Below are positions 28,933-40,039 of a stretch of 64,000 nt of DNA, piece by piece. The stretch's first letter is position 1. Every line of letters starts with the position of its first letter. The stretch is from NCBI GenBank assembly GCA_036873755.1, contig JAVTVY010037230.1, positions 94,001 to 158,000 of the forward strand, read 5' to 3'. The DNA comes from Hanleya hanleyi. Taxonomy: Eukaryota > Mollusca > Polyplacophora > Lepidopleurida > Hanleyidae. A model generated the notes under the pieces. The model ran no database searches and was not told the origin of the DNA. It saw only the letters and a program-made list of their open reading frames with translations. The position numbers were made by a program, and so were the translations under genes.

Positions 28933-29812
28933 TTGTATTCACATTGTCATTCCCTTGTACGGGTTTGGGTTGATCCTTTATGGTTGGGTGATATTCCGGG
29001 ACTGATGGTATGAAGGAGACTCGCTGTATGGGGGGCGGGTTGCTGTTGCTGGACGGTGACTGGTGTTGGGGTATATGACGTTGTGGTGATCCCTCGCCGG
29101 GTAACCGTTGGAGGGTCAACCGGCGATCAACTTCGGGGATGTGAGCTTTTAAGTCTACGAACAGGTAGCCGTACGGACGACTTGTCACGCCTTGAAACGC
29201 CTGCATGGAATGGTCGATGTTCTGAGGATAAACTCGACTACCAAACACACGGATTTGTGCTTTGTCGATGGGATTGGTGAACAACACAAAGTATTGGCAG
29301 CTCAAGGCAATATCTCTGGATGCCTTCCCTTGAGGAAAGACATTCTGGGTCAAATGGATGACGGACAGATTCCGATGATGGCACCCTTTGGTGGATAGGT
29401 CCGCGATTTTCGAATTGTCCTTGGTCACACTCATCAGGTTATCTAGCACCAACACGTTGGTGTGCTCGGGGTCGAAGAAATACACTTGCTCGATATCGTG
29501 AGGAATTCCTGCGACGAAGCTCACATTCTGTAATCGCGTATTCTCGTTCGCGGGCTGCCATTGGCCATAACACCATACAACGCGTGTTGGAGCTGAGGTT
29601 GCTACACCTTCTTCTAAGAACTTCATCACCCAGGACGTCTTTCCACATCCCGTAGGGCCGCTCACCGTCATCGTATAGGGATGCTCTACTCCACTTGGTG
29701 GACTTATAGCGGGACTCGGTGGTGTCTCTTGTCTATGCATCAGACGAATATGTCTGAGCATATTGTCGCGACGAGAGAGTGTATTCTGACAGAACGTACA
29801 TGTACTCGACAT
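28742..29812 (-). CDS. Polinton FtsK/HerA-type genome-packaging ATPase
   Basis: 356 residues from ATG at 29812. Residues 5-26 form a C2H2 finger (CTFC...HIRLMH). The P-loop is GPTGCGKTS at 52-60. Walker B is NVLVLDN at 119-125, with Asn after the Asp. At 149-192 the run HLTQNVFPQGKASRD...LFTNPIDKAQI is diagnostic of Polinton/A32-like packaging ATPases, which pump DNA into capsids. The C-terminal third is Pro/Ser-rich. The final ~60 codons lie in the left TIR, so their sequence is also present in the right TIR. The frame has no stop. It is the sole protein gene of this miniature element. Confidence in the family is high; whether it is expressed is unknown. Confidence 0.9.
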   Translation of the reverse strand: MSSTCTFCQNTLSRRDNMLRHIRLMHRQETPPSPAISPPSGVEHPYTMTVSGPTGCGKTSWVMKFLEEGVATSAPTRVVWCYGQWQPANENTRLQNVSFVAGIPHDIEQVYFFDPEHTNVLVLDNLMSVTKDNSKIADLSTKGCHHRNLSVIHLTQNVFPQGKASRDIALSCQYFVLFTNPIDKAQIRVFGSRVYPQNIDHSMQAFQGVTSRPYGYLFVDLKAHIPEVDRRLTLQRLPGEGSPQRHIPQHQSPSSNSNPPPIQRVSFIPSVPEYHPTIKDQPKPVQGNDNVNTKFSTNFNQWLRDPYHRVLCGETKKKQDATLHTANGHVWVPHWAYSQMFESGEITRNSAHRGFA

Positions 29813-30289
29813 GGTACCCGGTCAGAGGGTGGACACAGACTAAGACTAATGGTGTACAAACGACCTTATATGACCACTCACTCACCCACTCACACCCACG
29901 GTTTAGATGTAAAGTCCGTGTTCCGCTTTTTACATTTTTTGGGACAAATCCTAATTTTACATACAACCCTGCAGATGCCACCATACCCACTTCCCTGGAT
30001 GATTCCACATAATTTATGCTTTTTATATGTTCAAACCCAATCCTGAAGTTGCATACACCCACTAACCCACCCCGCCTCTCTCGGCAGGTCCCGATCCGCC
30101 GGGGACAGATATTAGCCCTTCTAGACCTGGTTGATAGGGGGTTTTCCCTATTTTAGGGGTAAAGTCCGTGTTTCCGGATTTTATATGTTCAAACCCAATC
30201 CTAATTTTACATGCACCCACCCACGACATGATCGCCTTGGAGGAGCGCCTCACTTTGACACCTCCCACGACCCATTTGGACAATTAGTG
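29813..30289. repeat. Internal direct repeats of miniature Polinton II
   Basis: AAAGTCCGTGTT(T)CCG followed by TTCAAACCCAATCCTAATTTTACAT occurs at about 29910-29970 and 30160-30212. A third partial copy lies at 30018-30060. The stretch contains no gene and may hold the ATPase promoter. Confidence 0.6.
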
Positions 30290-30507
30290 GCCCACCTCGA
30301 CCCCAAAACGTCCATTCCCATGCCCCTTTTTACTGCGCATGCGCGGAATGGCGTCAGCTCCACGTCACATCCATCCAGTTGGATGCTCCCTCACGAGTAC
30401 TTCACTCTGATACCTCACCCGATCCAATCGCATCTGTATGGGCTCACATATACTCCAAAATGTCTCCGACAAGATTGTCTGAGTATCGCGCATGCGCAAT
30501 GCACACT
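30290..30507 (-). repeat. S-repeat array inside miniature Polinton II
   Basis: One full and one partial ~150-bp unit with TGCGCATGCGCGGAATGG (30336) and CGCGCATGCGCAATGC (30487), GACCCCAAAACGTCCATT and ACTTCACTCTGATACCTCACCCGATC. Same family as at 15560-15840 and in the 45-50 kb region. Confidence 0.7.
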
Positions 30508-31550
30508 TTTCAACAAAATTCAACCCATGGCTTCGAGACCCCTATCATCGTGTTCTACGCGGTGAGACGAAAAGAACAAGATGCCACACCCTATACCGCA
30601 AATGGCCATGTGTGGGTTCCCCATTGGGCATGTTCGCAAATGTTCGAATCAGGGGAGATCACTCGGAATTCGGCCCACAGAGGTTTCGCCTAGTCAGGGT
30701 TGTCTTCCTTGCCTCCACATGGCAGCACGATCGATGCCAAAAGGGGATTTCCCTCAGCAAGCGCCGCCATTTTGTTTGTTTATGTTTGCGGAGACTTACT
30801 GGACACGACACGCTCGACCCTGTGGCCGCACTGATCATAGACTCATAATAATAACATCGTACAGCACCTATAGGTTATCTTTATTACTATAAGTCTTCAT
30901 GTAAGTATTCATGTAATTTTTCATGCCAATACGGTTTTGGGGATTTCCCTTCTCTCGCTGTATGGCTATGTGGATAAACTGGGGGTTCCCCACTTGCCAC
31001 TTCGATTACCTACCGGACATTCCCGGAGATGACCGGACAGTGCCGAAGATGACCGGACATTGCCGAAGATTGCCGGACATTCCCGGAGAATCTCCCGACC
31101 ACCCGCGTATTTGAAATCTGGTTGACATGAGACTACTTTCTGTCCGCGAAATCTTCCTCCCGCGACCGCATCGCCGCCGAACATGCCCGCATCACCGCGG
31201 AGGAATACATTCCCCGGTGTCATTTCCGGGAGGCCGATCACGTTACCGGAAGTGGCCTTTGATCCCTGCGCACCATTATTAATATCCGGTTGCACATAAG
31301 CGTGAACGCCCGAGTATTGACACCAGGGGGCGCTGTTGACCTACTTTGTGACGTCACTTCCGGTTACGGTCACGTGACCGGAACTGACCTTTGACCCCTG
31401 CGCACCATTTTTAATATCCAGTATTGAGCGTATGCGCAGGGGTAAAAGGTCACTTCCGGTCACGTGACCGGAACCGGAAGTGACGTCACAAAGTAGGTCA
31501 ACAGCGCCCCCTGATGTCAATGCTCGGGTGTTCACGCTTATACTTTTACT
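30508..31550. repeat. Right TIR of miniature Polinton II
   Basis: Inverted copy of the left TIR. Between 30530 and 30693 it carries an untranscribed-looking duplicate of the ATPase C-terminal coding sequence, still open. The outer 255 bp form a large palindrome. Confidence 0.85.
31296..31541. repeat. Right terminal palindrome (hairpin-forming)
   Basis: Arms 31296-31404 and 31433-31541 are each 109 bp, complementary at 103 of 109 positions by direct comparison, with a 28-bp loop. It ends nine bases from the element terminus. The same structure is at the left end. Confidence 0.9.
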
Positions 31551-31556
31551 ATCCAT

Positions 31557-31879
31557 TTATGTTTGAATTATGTAGAAGGTGGCCTGATACAGTTTGTCAT
31601 TTGACACCAGTAGCCAACCGTGTCTTTAGCGAATTCAAAAAACCATGCTGCCCGAGAAGACATTTCTCTATCTACTTGGCGCACTCTGGACTTGGAGCCT
31701 ATAGGCGCAAATAGAAGTAGAATTCGATGTGGGTTGTGGGTGTAGATTGCGTGGGTGGCTTATATATGGGATCATAATCCAGTGTGGGGAGGTTTGGGCT
31801 TGTCTGTGCAGGTCTGTGTCTGGGCAGTACAATATTCCCACATTGCTTCCAAAATACACCGCAATAATTGGTGACATGT
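31557..31879. other. No gene seen
   Basis: Sequence flanking the miniature Polinton on the right. A short open frame (to 31714) has no recognisable similarity. Confidence 0.5.
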
Positions 31880-32280
31880 TTAACGTCTCAAAGTGAAACA
31901 ACTTTTGAGACATGTGAGTACGTACGTGTCTCCTTTTAAATGGCCTTCATGTTTCAATTTGAAACACGTGTCATCTTCATATGTGTTACTGATGTCTCAA
32001 TATGAGACTTGTTTTCGTTCAACATGTGTTCGTTTGAAACATGTGACATCCTGCATAGTGAAACATGTGTTGTATTTATATGTCTCCATCTGAAACATGT
32101 TACAGCCGACTACATGTTTCAAAATGAAATTTCAGAGTCTAAACATGAATTTGTCCCAACTTTTGAGACACGTCACAAGTGAAACGGGTCTGAACATGTC
32201 TCAAACTTGGAAGTGTTTCAAAATAGTCTGTCTCCCATTACATGTTTCGTCAGACCGTCAGATTGCCTGTGAAAGAAACT
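31880..32280. repeat. Cluster of GAAACATG / CATGTTTC motifs
   Basis: More than twelve near-copies of (T)GAAACATGT, its complement ACATGTTTCA and the variants GTCTCAAA/TTTTGAGAC occur in 400 bases, in both orientations and without a fixed period. A second, smaller cluster is at 33950-34100. Confidence 0.75.
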
Positions 32281-34239
32281 GAAATAGACGAAACATTTAT
32301 TACATTCAACTTTTATTTGTCAGCTTTTAATTTCTCATCTTCGATGGAAGTCAAACTCAGACATGAACCTACAATAACCATAGGCTCCTCGGGTTAACAA
32401 AGACAATTTCAGACAGACCCATGTTCCGTTCTATATACCATAATCCCTGATGTGAACCCATTTATTTTAGAATGAAAATAGTTCATGACAATAATGTGCT
32501 CAAGTTTTGGTTAACTATATCACTCATTCACACGAAACAAACTTGTGTATTTACATTCAGATATTAACATTCAGATAGCCAAAATGATAATTGACTCAAG
32601 TTGACGTATTGGTCCATTGACACGACACTGCCCAATCAAACACACAGGAAGCAGTTTATTTAACAGGGGTACTATATCACAAACAAATATCGAACATACC
32701 TGCTGAATTCAATAACTGCTGAGTTATGTGTATAACTTTTCATCTGCTCCCGGTAACTAGATTTGGCGTGACAATCAATAGGAATTTCATTCCATTTCGG
32801 GAATGGAATACGGATCGCAGATGATTATTAAATCAAGGAGGCCTAAACTCGTATCGAGTTGTTGCAGCAGTGATCACATTCAGAAAGGAGGGAGAAACAT
32901 TGTTCTACACACTCACAAAATTCACTATTCTTATGCGGATGAAATATAAAATTTGTTGTCATATGTGTCACACATGTAGCCAAATTCCGTGCAGGGCTGT
33001 AATCACAAATAGAGCAATCCTGATGCGCTACACACATTCAAACCATGGACGTAGCTTTAATTACATAGAGAACACATTTGTTGTTTCTTCAAATGCGTCA
33101 CTTTTTTATGGCAACCCTGCTATGTATTTTGTTAGTATGCTCATATATTTAGCACGATTACTCTTAACTTTCTCAAGAGTGGAGGGGCATCATGCCTTCA
33201 CCCCTATCAACATTCCTACGCTATATATCCAAAACAACAAAACGTTAGAAGAGGGCATTGCGTGATTTTATAGCGTATTATATTGGGGTCATTTTTTCCC
33301 CATTTGAATACCCTCACAGAAAACGATCATGGAAAAATTCAAAATGGCCGCCATGTGAGGGTACCTGAAAAGTGTGTTTTCGTACATTTTCGTAAGAGTT
33401 TTGCTTTTTTGTGGATAAAAGTATGAAAGAACTATTTTATTTCAAATCAGATAATTATTTTCTAACTTACTATGTAGTTTTCTTCTGAGAAGTTAGCACA
33501 AATATGAACAATGGGAAAATCTGACACAAAAATCGATGTTACTGTGAAGTCTTCAGAGCGGCTATATTGCAATTGGATTTTTTAGTAGAGCCTAGTTTCC
33601 AGTAGAGCATGCCCCCAAGATATATTGTGGGAAGTCTTAAACCTCTCGCTCAAGGAGCAGAAAAATATTTAGTGGGCAGTGGGTGAGACTGAAATGATCT
33701 CTCCCCGGGCCTTAGCAGGCCTCAAATACCATAGGCCTGGAAGAGTTATCGCAATATGTCGCAATATATTGCCGAGTTACTGTTTGATATGTGTGAAGAA
33801 GACGTGGTGTCTAAGGCCGTGCATCAGACAGCACTATCCGACTTTTGCCCTGCGTTCCTTGAGTCATGTCGCCTTTGCGACTCGGTTGTACGTGTTTCAG
33901 CTTTGATGTTTCAAACAGCTCTTCGGGGCTTCGTGGTGAATCGACAACGCGGGTAAAACATGTCACAGCCCTCAAATAGCTGCATCGTCACGTCTATGAG
34001 ACATGTTTTTTTATCGAAAAATAGGGTGAAACATGTAGCATTATGAAACATCTCACATTTTACCCATCTCAAAATGAAATGTTAAACATGTAACCTCGTT
34101 TTAGAGTGTAGGTGCGCATGCCTACTCGGGACTTCGAGTCTACATATTCCTGTAGATCTAGATTCGTTGTGTGAGTGGAGTGGGATGGGTAACATTTGAT
34201 TTGCGCCTGGCATCGCCAGATAGTCCAGTCAATATGTGA
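32281..34239. other. Non-coding stretch with no recognised gene
   Basis: AT-rich. Two frames (32870-33265, 131 codons; 33756-33956, 66 codons) have no similarity I recognise. A motif cluster with AAACATGT sites lies at 33950-34100. One AAAATGGCCGCCAT site is near 33341. Confidence 0.45.
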
Positions 34240-34740
34240 ACAAAATTGAGCCTTTTTTCATAAAAGCATGAAATTTGGCATAGAGGTATATCGTGGCCTG
34301 GGAAACATTTCTAGATATGGAGCCACCTCGAACTTTTCTTATGTAGGCCGCAGCGGCCATTTTTGAAAATGGCCGCCAGAAACCCATATTATCATCTAGA
34401 ATCCTGCACTGTTTTATCTGTTTGGCAACATTTTTGTTGACTATTTGTCAGAATATTGATAGAACATCCCGTATCAATGTTGGACATATGTCATATGGCC
34501 AAGACGGCCATCTTGGATTTCAAGATGGCCGCCATCCGAAGCCGATTTCAGTCAATAATTTATTATCCGCGCAATATACATTATTCCTGTTGATACCCTT
34601 ATATTTTGGGGGTATGGCACGACGAATATTTCACAATAGCTATGGTGTAATATCGGTCACCTTGGATTTCCAAGATGATCGCCATCTGAGCCTAATTTCA
34701 TATCTATATGTAGATAAGATGGTTAAGATGACTTCACTAT
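34240..34740. repeat. Left arm of a long diverged inverted repeat
   Basis: Reverse complement of 37520-38025 with many differences. Shared landmarks: CATGAAATTTGGCA, GGAGCCA...CGAACTTTTC, GGCCATTTTTGAAAATGGCCGCC, TTGTCAGAATATTGAT and TCATATGGCC. Several AAGATGGCCGCC-type motifs lie inside. Confidence 0.75.
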
Positions 34741-37149
34741 AGAATTGTGTATTCCCGAGAGAGAATTATCGGTCATCGGGGATTTCGAATTGGCGAGCGG
34801 AGAAAACCAAGTTATAAACTTGATATAGATCAAACTTTCCATAAGTCTCTCATCTTATCCTACACTACCTGCTTGTATCCGAATATCCTCATAACATCGA
34901 CATTCCCGATCCACATAATTACTAAGTCGTAAATATGCCGTAGGGGCTCCATACGGACTCTACAGTCTTCAAGAATCTTCAAGTTGATGAAAGTGCAAGT
35001 TCTAATCAGCGATAGGCGTCTATGCCTTCAGTACTATTACTATATATGATAACTGATAATATTGTGAATACATAATATACACTTTCCCCTTTTGATACAA
35101 TATTACAGAATGCATCCAGCAGTTCACCTGTACCGTTTTGAAGGTCCAGTTATATACCTGACCACATCATGTGAATATAACTTAGAATCGGGAAAATAAA
35201 AACGCATGGTCGAATAGAACTAACTGTATTACAGAAAAGGCAAAATGCCCTTCTCATATGAACTCTTGTCCCCTGGAATACAAAAATGCTACTGTGAACT
35301 CAGATCACCTGACATAACAATGACACCAGAGGGTATACAATGAAATGGTCGAATGTTTCTAAGCATATCTCCGTATAATTTACCTAACACATTAATGCAA
35401 CGACGTTACGGTACTCCAAATCCGGGAAGTTGAACGCTACATGTAATTCGACTTTGAAGTATCGTCACCCATGAGCTCATCAAAGCATGTATAGCGGGAA
35501 AAGGTTTAATGATGCTGACAAAACGATTTTCATGTCATTCAAACTCGATGGAAATTTGCAAAACATGCTTAAACGTCCCCTTGAGCTCCGAATTAGTTTA
35601 CAATAGGAAACCTAATGCCAGTGACTTGCCTGCTGTAGCATTTCAAAAGATGAACGTTATTAATACCCAAACACAGGAAACCTTGAGTGAAATCTATAAC
35701 AACTTAACTAGTTTTTGTGTAGTAATGGTTTGCGGGGTGATTGAACTCGTCACATAAGCGCAGTATCTTGTACCCACCCAGTTTACTTCACTACTATTAA
35801 ACGAAGACATACATCTAGATATAGATATATAGACATAGATATAAAATAATACATTTATAAATATACTTCATATGCTTTTAGACATATTTCGCTTAAAACA
35901 TAGACGTCGACCCCGATAAGAAATTGCATAGGCATAACCTGAAATATCCCAAACATAGCAAGTTTTTGAGCAATGGTCTCTTGAGAGAAATTTTAAAGTT
36001 GAGAAGAGTATGTTTTTAGGTGGTGTATGTAACGAACAAATCTTAAAAATATTAAACCGCCAGATGGCTGGATTGTATTTGTGGCCTTATAAACCCTTTC
36101 CCCTTCCCCAAAACTGAAACGACTAAGTTGAATCTACTTGCGGGGGATCCCTTTAACGACATTCCCTTACTTCATAAGATTAAATGGACAAATAAATGAA
36201 AAAGATCATGCTGTATTCAAATCGACATGGGCACCAGCTGATTCCGTGTTCCATGAATGAGATATTTGCAATTGGAAACAAACCAAGCTTTGTTCATATC
36301 CGTATGTTCTTGAAGTAGTGTTTATCTTAGCATCCAATATTTTTCAATCCAATATGTCACTATTCCAGGACATTCAACGGAATCTCAGAAAGATAAGAGC
36401 GGATATACTCTCTGTCTTCCTAGCTTTTCATATTGGGGTTATATAGCTCGATTGTTTGATTGAAAACGTCATCGGTACTTTGAAAACTTGCGGCCATGCC
36501 GATCCACAAAAATGTATGCTTAATGAGGTTGGAATAACCATAAAAGTGAACATAAATGGAACGAATATTTTTTTCTGCGTTTCCACTTTTCGAATAAATA
36601 TATGTTTTCCCACAACGTTTCACTGAGTTTTGAAGTGAATCCACTTAGGCACGCTATAAGCATATTCACCTCAACATCATGTTAAGATATATTTTGGAAG
36701 TGCTGTCTTTGTGTTCAATAATGTATTTCTTTCAACCTATTTCTTCACGTTTGTTTGCATGAAATCGTACTGTACTAATTTACATGGCATCATGTAAAAA
36801 AGCTCTATCATACAGAAACATACTGACACAAAATCCAAGAAAAGAAATCAATTAAAAATAATGGAAAATAAATCGACCGAGTAGCATATCCCGACAATAC
36901 TACTTCAGCTGAGCAACCAAGGTAAATCTGTTCGCATTCTCTAGGAGAGGTATCCCCTGCTATCTAAACTGTGGAAATGTTTAGTCCTCTCGTTTAGTTT
37001 AGTAGAGTCAAATAAAGAAACAGTCAAAAACAACCGTGTCTCATGGCAGCCATCTCGAAAAATGGTTCTCACGGCCTATACTAACCTAGTACAAAATGAC
37101 TCCATATCTTATTGCTTTCCCACCGCCATTACGTGTGAGCTTTGGTGCT
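34741..37149. other. Non-coding stretch between inverted-repeat arms
   Basis: AT-rich, no gene recognised. A short TAGATA microsatellite lies at 35812-35842. Confidence 0.45.
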
Positions 37150-37515
37150 TTATGAGGAAAGTCAAAATCCTATGAAAACTTCACATCTGGTTGACTATGT
37201 TTGCCTAATTTGCTTATTATCATTATCAATATTATTATTTTCATTCCATTATTAATTAAAATATTACTATACTATGATATTGTACAACTATTCTGTTCTC
37301 AAAGATCAAGTGCAACGCAGCAGTGTTGGCAAATAACGGTCATTTGGAAAATCTTTTGAGCAAATTCACATATCTGGTTGGCCATTTTTGCTTATTATTT
37401 TCATCGATATTTTTATCCCTTAGTTAATTAAATATTACTGTCTCCTAATAATGTAACACTAGAACCATGCTGCTTTCAAAATCAAAATCTAACGCAGTAG
37501 GCTGGCTAACTAATA
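37150..37515. repeat. Degenerate direct repeat, two copies of ~190 bp
   Basis: AACTTCACATCTGGTTG...TTGCTTATTAT...ATATT...TTAATTAAAATATTAC at 37177-37265 returns as ATTCACATATCTGGTTGG...TTAATTAAATATTACT at 37363-37440, followed in both by a similar AACGCAG(T/C)AG segment. Confidence 0.6.
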
Positions 37516-37519
37516 CAAA

Positions 37520-38025
37520 GCAACGTGTGCCCAAAGTGCCAGAGGTGAAAATCGGGAGGTCATTTTGGAAAATGATGGCAGCCATTTTGGAAATCCGAGA
37601 TGGTTGTTATTACACCACATCTATTTTGAAATAGTCGTCGTGCTGAAACACTAAAATATCAGAGTATCGACAGAAATTATGTTGATTTTTTTTGTGGTTA
37701 TTGAAATATTGACTGAAATAGGCTCAGATGGCGTCCATTTTAAAATCGAAGGGATCGACTCGGCCATATGACCATTTTTATGACACTTTCCATCAATATT
37801 CTGACAACTCACTCAAAAAATAAGTCCCAAGCAGAAGAAACATTGCAGTATTCCAGTATTCCGCTAATATGAGATACTGGCGGCCATTTTGAAAAATGGC
37901 CGCAGTGACCTACATATGAAAAGTTCGCGTTGGCTCCATATCCAGAAATGCTCCCCAGGTCCCGATGGACACCTGTGCCAAATTTCATGGTTTTATGAAA
38001 AAAGGCACCATTCGATGGAAAATCT
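37520..38025. repeat. Right arm of the long inverted repeat
   Basis: Counterpart of 34240-34740, about 2.8 kb apart. Contains GGCGGCCATTTTGAAAAATGGCCGC, itself a perfect short palindrome. Confidence 0.75.
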
Positions 38026-38089
38026 GCACATAGTAACGGAACTATATCAATACTTGTTACAGTTAGAGGTCGCCTCACCGGCGATTTAG

Positions 38090-38372
38090 TCTGACACAGC
38101 CAGAGCAAGGTGCGGCAGCGATAGTCGTATGATATGTGTACAACGTGGATGTGTCCCACACCTCACACGTGACGTGACCATTAGGCTAGAGTAAATAAAG
38201 TAACAATGTTTATGCCGTGAATGGGTTGATGCAAGCGGGGCGTACCTCACTGACTGACGTAACCAAAGGAATTGCGATTTGGGCTGACAGAATCAGAGCA
38301 AGGTGAGACAGCGATAGCCGTATGATATGTGTACGACGTGTCCCACACCACACACGTGACGTGACCATCAAA
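38090..38372. repeat. Direct repeat, two ~90-bp copies 193 bp apart
   Basis: CTGACA...CAGAGCAAGGTG...CAGCGATAG(T/C)CGTATGATATGTGTAC...GTCCCACACC(T/A)CACACGTGACGTGACCAT at 38091-38180 and 38284-38370. Confidence 0.85.
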
Positions 38373-39084
38373 GCCGCAGAGGAATCCTTTAGAGTCAGGG
38401 CAAGTGTATATGCAGCCGCGGCGCCTCGTTTTATTGTTGATATGGAACAGATGTGTCGAGAAATTAATGGAATGCGGGTGGGCGAACATAGAAATGTTTG
38501 CAGGAACTGAGGTGGGCAAAGTCTGAGGGAGAATGATGTCTCTCCTCTTTGTGGAAGGGGGTTTTAACATTTCAGATACTAAACACATGGCCAGTAAGGC
38601 CAGCTTCAGGTCAACCCATTAAATTTGAGAGAAAGTGGCTGAACAGTTGATTGATTAGTTTGCACCCACCTCCAAGGGAACAGACAGTACAAAATGCTAT
38701 GAAAGGGAACAGTTCTGAATTCAGATATAGTTAAATCGCACATGCGAGATGTAGTTTTCCAAAATTCTAAATATTTTGAACATGTGTACGTGATTGTATA
38801 CGTCTACATTGATATGACAGTCGGGATAAATTTATAGCGGTGATTCCTTTTGTATGTCTTGATCTGTCACAGGCTAAAACATGGTGGTCGTTTTTCTTCG
38901 ATTCTGATCGATGGAGTCCTCGAACATCTAGGAATGGAGTGCGAACTTTAAATGGAATTTCAGTAGATTTTACCACAGCAATAGATACGGGTTATATTCA
39001 AGGTTTCACGTGATTGAATTATTTACAAATTATACCTAGGTCATCAAATATAGCGATTTTGTATTCATTCTGACTGGTCCCGCC
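38373..39084. other. No gene recognised
   Basis: Short frames only. The plus-strand stretch 38880-39010 reads openly for ~40 codons but has no recognisable similarity. Confidence 0.4.
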
Positions 39085-39245
39085 ACATTACTCGCGGGTT
39101 TACCCGTCTCACCCGCCACCTTACCCGAGGGTTTACTTGCCTTACCCGTCATCTTGACCGCTAGTTCACCCGCCACCTTACCCGCGAGTTTACCCACCTT
39201 ACCTGTGGTTTACTTGCCTTATCCGTCATCTTATCCGCGGGTAGT
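39085..39245. repeat. Short repeat of CACCCGCCACCTTACCCG
   Basis: The block (A)CCCGCCACCTTACCCGCGAGTTTACC / TTGCCTTACCCGTCATCTTGACCG alternates about five times with drift. Confidence 0.75.
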
Positions 39246-39741
39246 GACCTCACTTCTACTTGCTCTGTTGCTCTTGCTCAAGTGGGATGGGAAGCCTAAA
39301 TCTCACTACTGTCGTGTCACGGGTTGCCGACTTCATGTCGTGGATTCGTGTCGCGGCATGCTGACTCTGTGCCATGCCGTGGCATGTTGGTTATGTTTGA
39401 GGGGCGCACGGTGCCCCTTCTCCGCCATCATAAGCTAACGATGGAAAATTCTTATCCGTAGGTGGGTTAACCCCTTATCTGAATGTTCTATGAGGGTCTG
39501 GTTGAGATGGCCATGAAGATGTACTGCCAATCGTCCGATTTGGAAAAGACGAACATGAACTCTTTTGTCGGAAGTGACTTCATATAGATCTTGTTATATA
39601 GGTATTTGTTCTGAATACGAACTGACATTCAATAAATACTCCCCCTCGTTTTGACCGTTTTTTAACCATTCGTCGGACACATGGTTCATCATTTTCTAAC
39701 AGATGACTTGATAGGGCTATCATATCATGACCCTGAAATGT

Positions 39742-39850
39742 TTGTATCTAATATCACTCAAGCCGGTGCTAGGGGTCGTGTGGTCATGTCCTTCAATATG
39801 CCCACATGAACAGCTACAACAGAAGCGTGATTGGGATAAAAATCATCACG
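39742..39850 (+). mobile_element. Fragment of a Penelope-like element 3' region
   Basis: ATCTAATATC...AGCCGG(T)GCTAGGGG(T)CGT...ACATGAACAG...AGCGTGA aligns with the stretch after the RT stop of the intact copy (48272-48385). Inverted relatives are at 49222-49258 and 51560-51605. Confidence 0.5.
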
Positions 39851-39910
39851 GGGATCACTATGCGTTCAATTGTCGTCAATGTCGTCGAGTCTGTGAGCTC
39901 GCTTAGTTGC

Positions 39911-39979
39911 ACGGATGTGGATGTTCACTTGTCGAACTTGATTGTTCACGGTATTGCCATATGTCGAGTTTCCCAGTAG
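39911..39979. repeat. Dispersed direct repeat, copy 1
   Basis: ACGGATGTGGA, TCACTTG(T/C)CGAACTTGAT, CACGGTATTGCCATATG and CGAGTTTCCCAGTAG are shared with 41746-41814, 1.8 kb away. Confidence 0.85.
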
Positions 39980-40039
39980 ATTCATTGTTAGTGAGAGCTT
40001 GTTCCGAGGTGCTTTCACAAATGTTCATCAAATTTATTA

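Larger units (their letters stand above)
27684..31550 (-). mobile_element. Miniature Polinton II, complete with TIRs and TSD
   Basis: Starts AGTAGTAGTATAAGCG and ends CGCTTATACTTTTACT, matching the known Polinton rule that ends are 5'-AG...CT-3'. The 6-base duplication ATCCAT flanks it (27678-27683 and 31551-31556), again as expected for Polintons. TIRs are about 1,249 bp (left) and 1,043 bp (right). Total length is 3,867 bp against 15-20 kb for autonomous Polintons. The only gene recognised is a packaging ATPase on the minus strand. No polymerase B, integrase, capsid or protease gene is present, so it must depend on other elements. Confidence 0.9.

Noticed and set aside
32870..33265. 131-codon plus-strand frame
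   Set aside because: Composition is that of translated AT-rich DNA; no motif or neighbour supports it.
33756..33956. 66-codon plus-strand frame that reads like protein, with a donor-like GTAAAA at its end
   Set aside because: No similarity recognised, no upstream exon, and it ends in a repeat-motif cluster.
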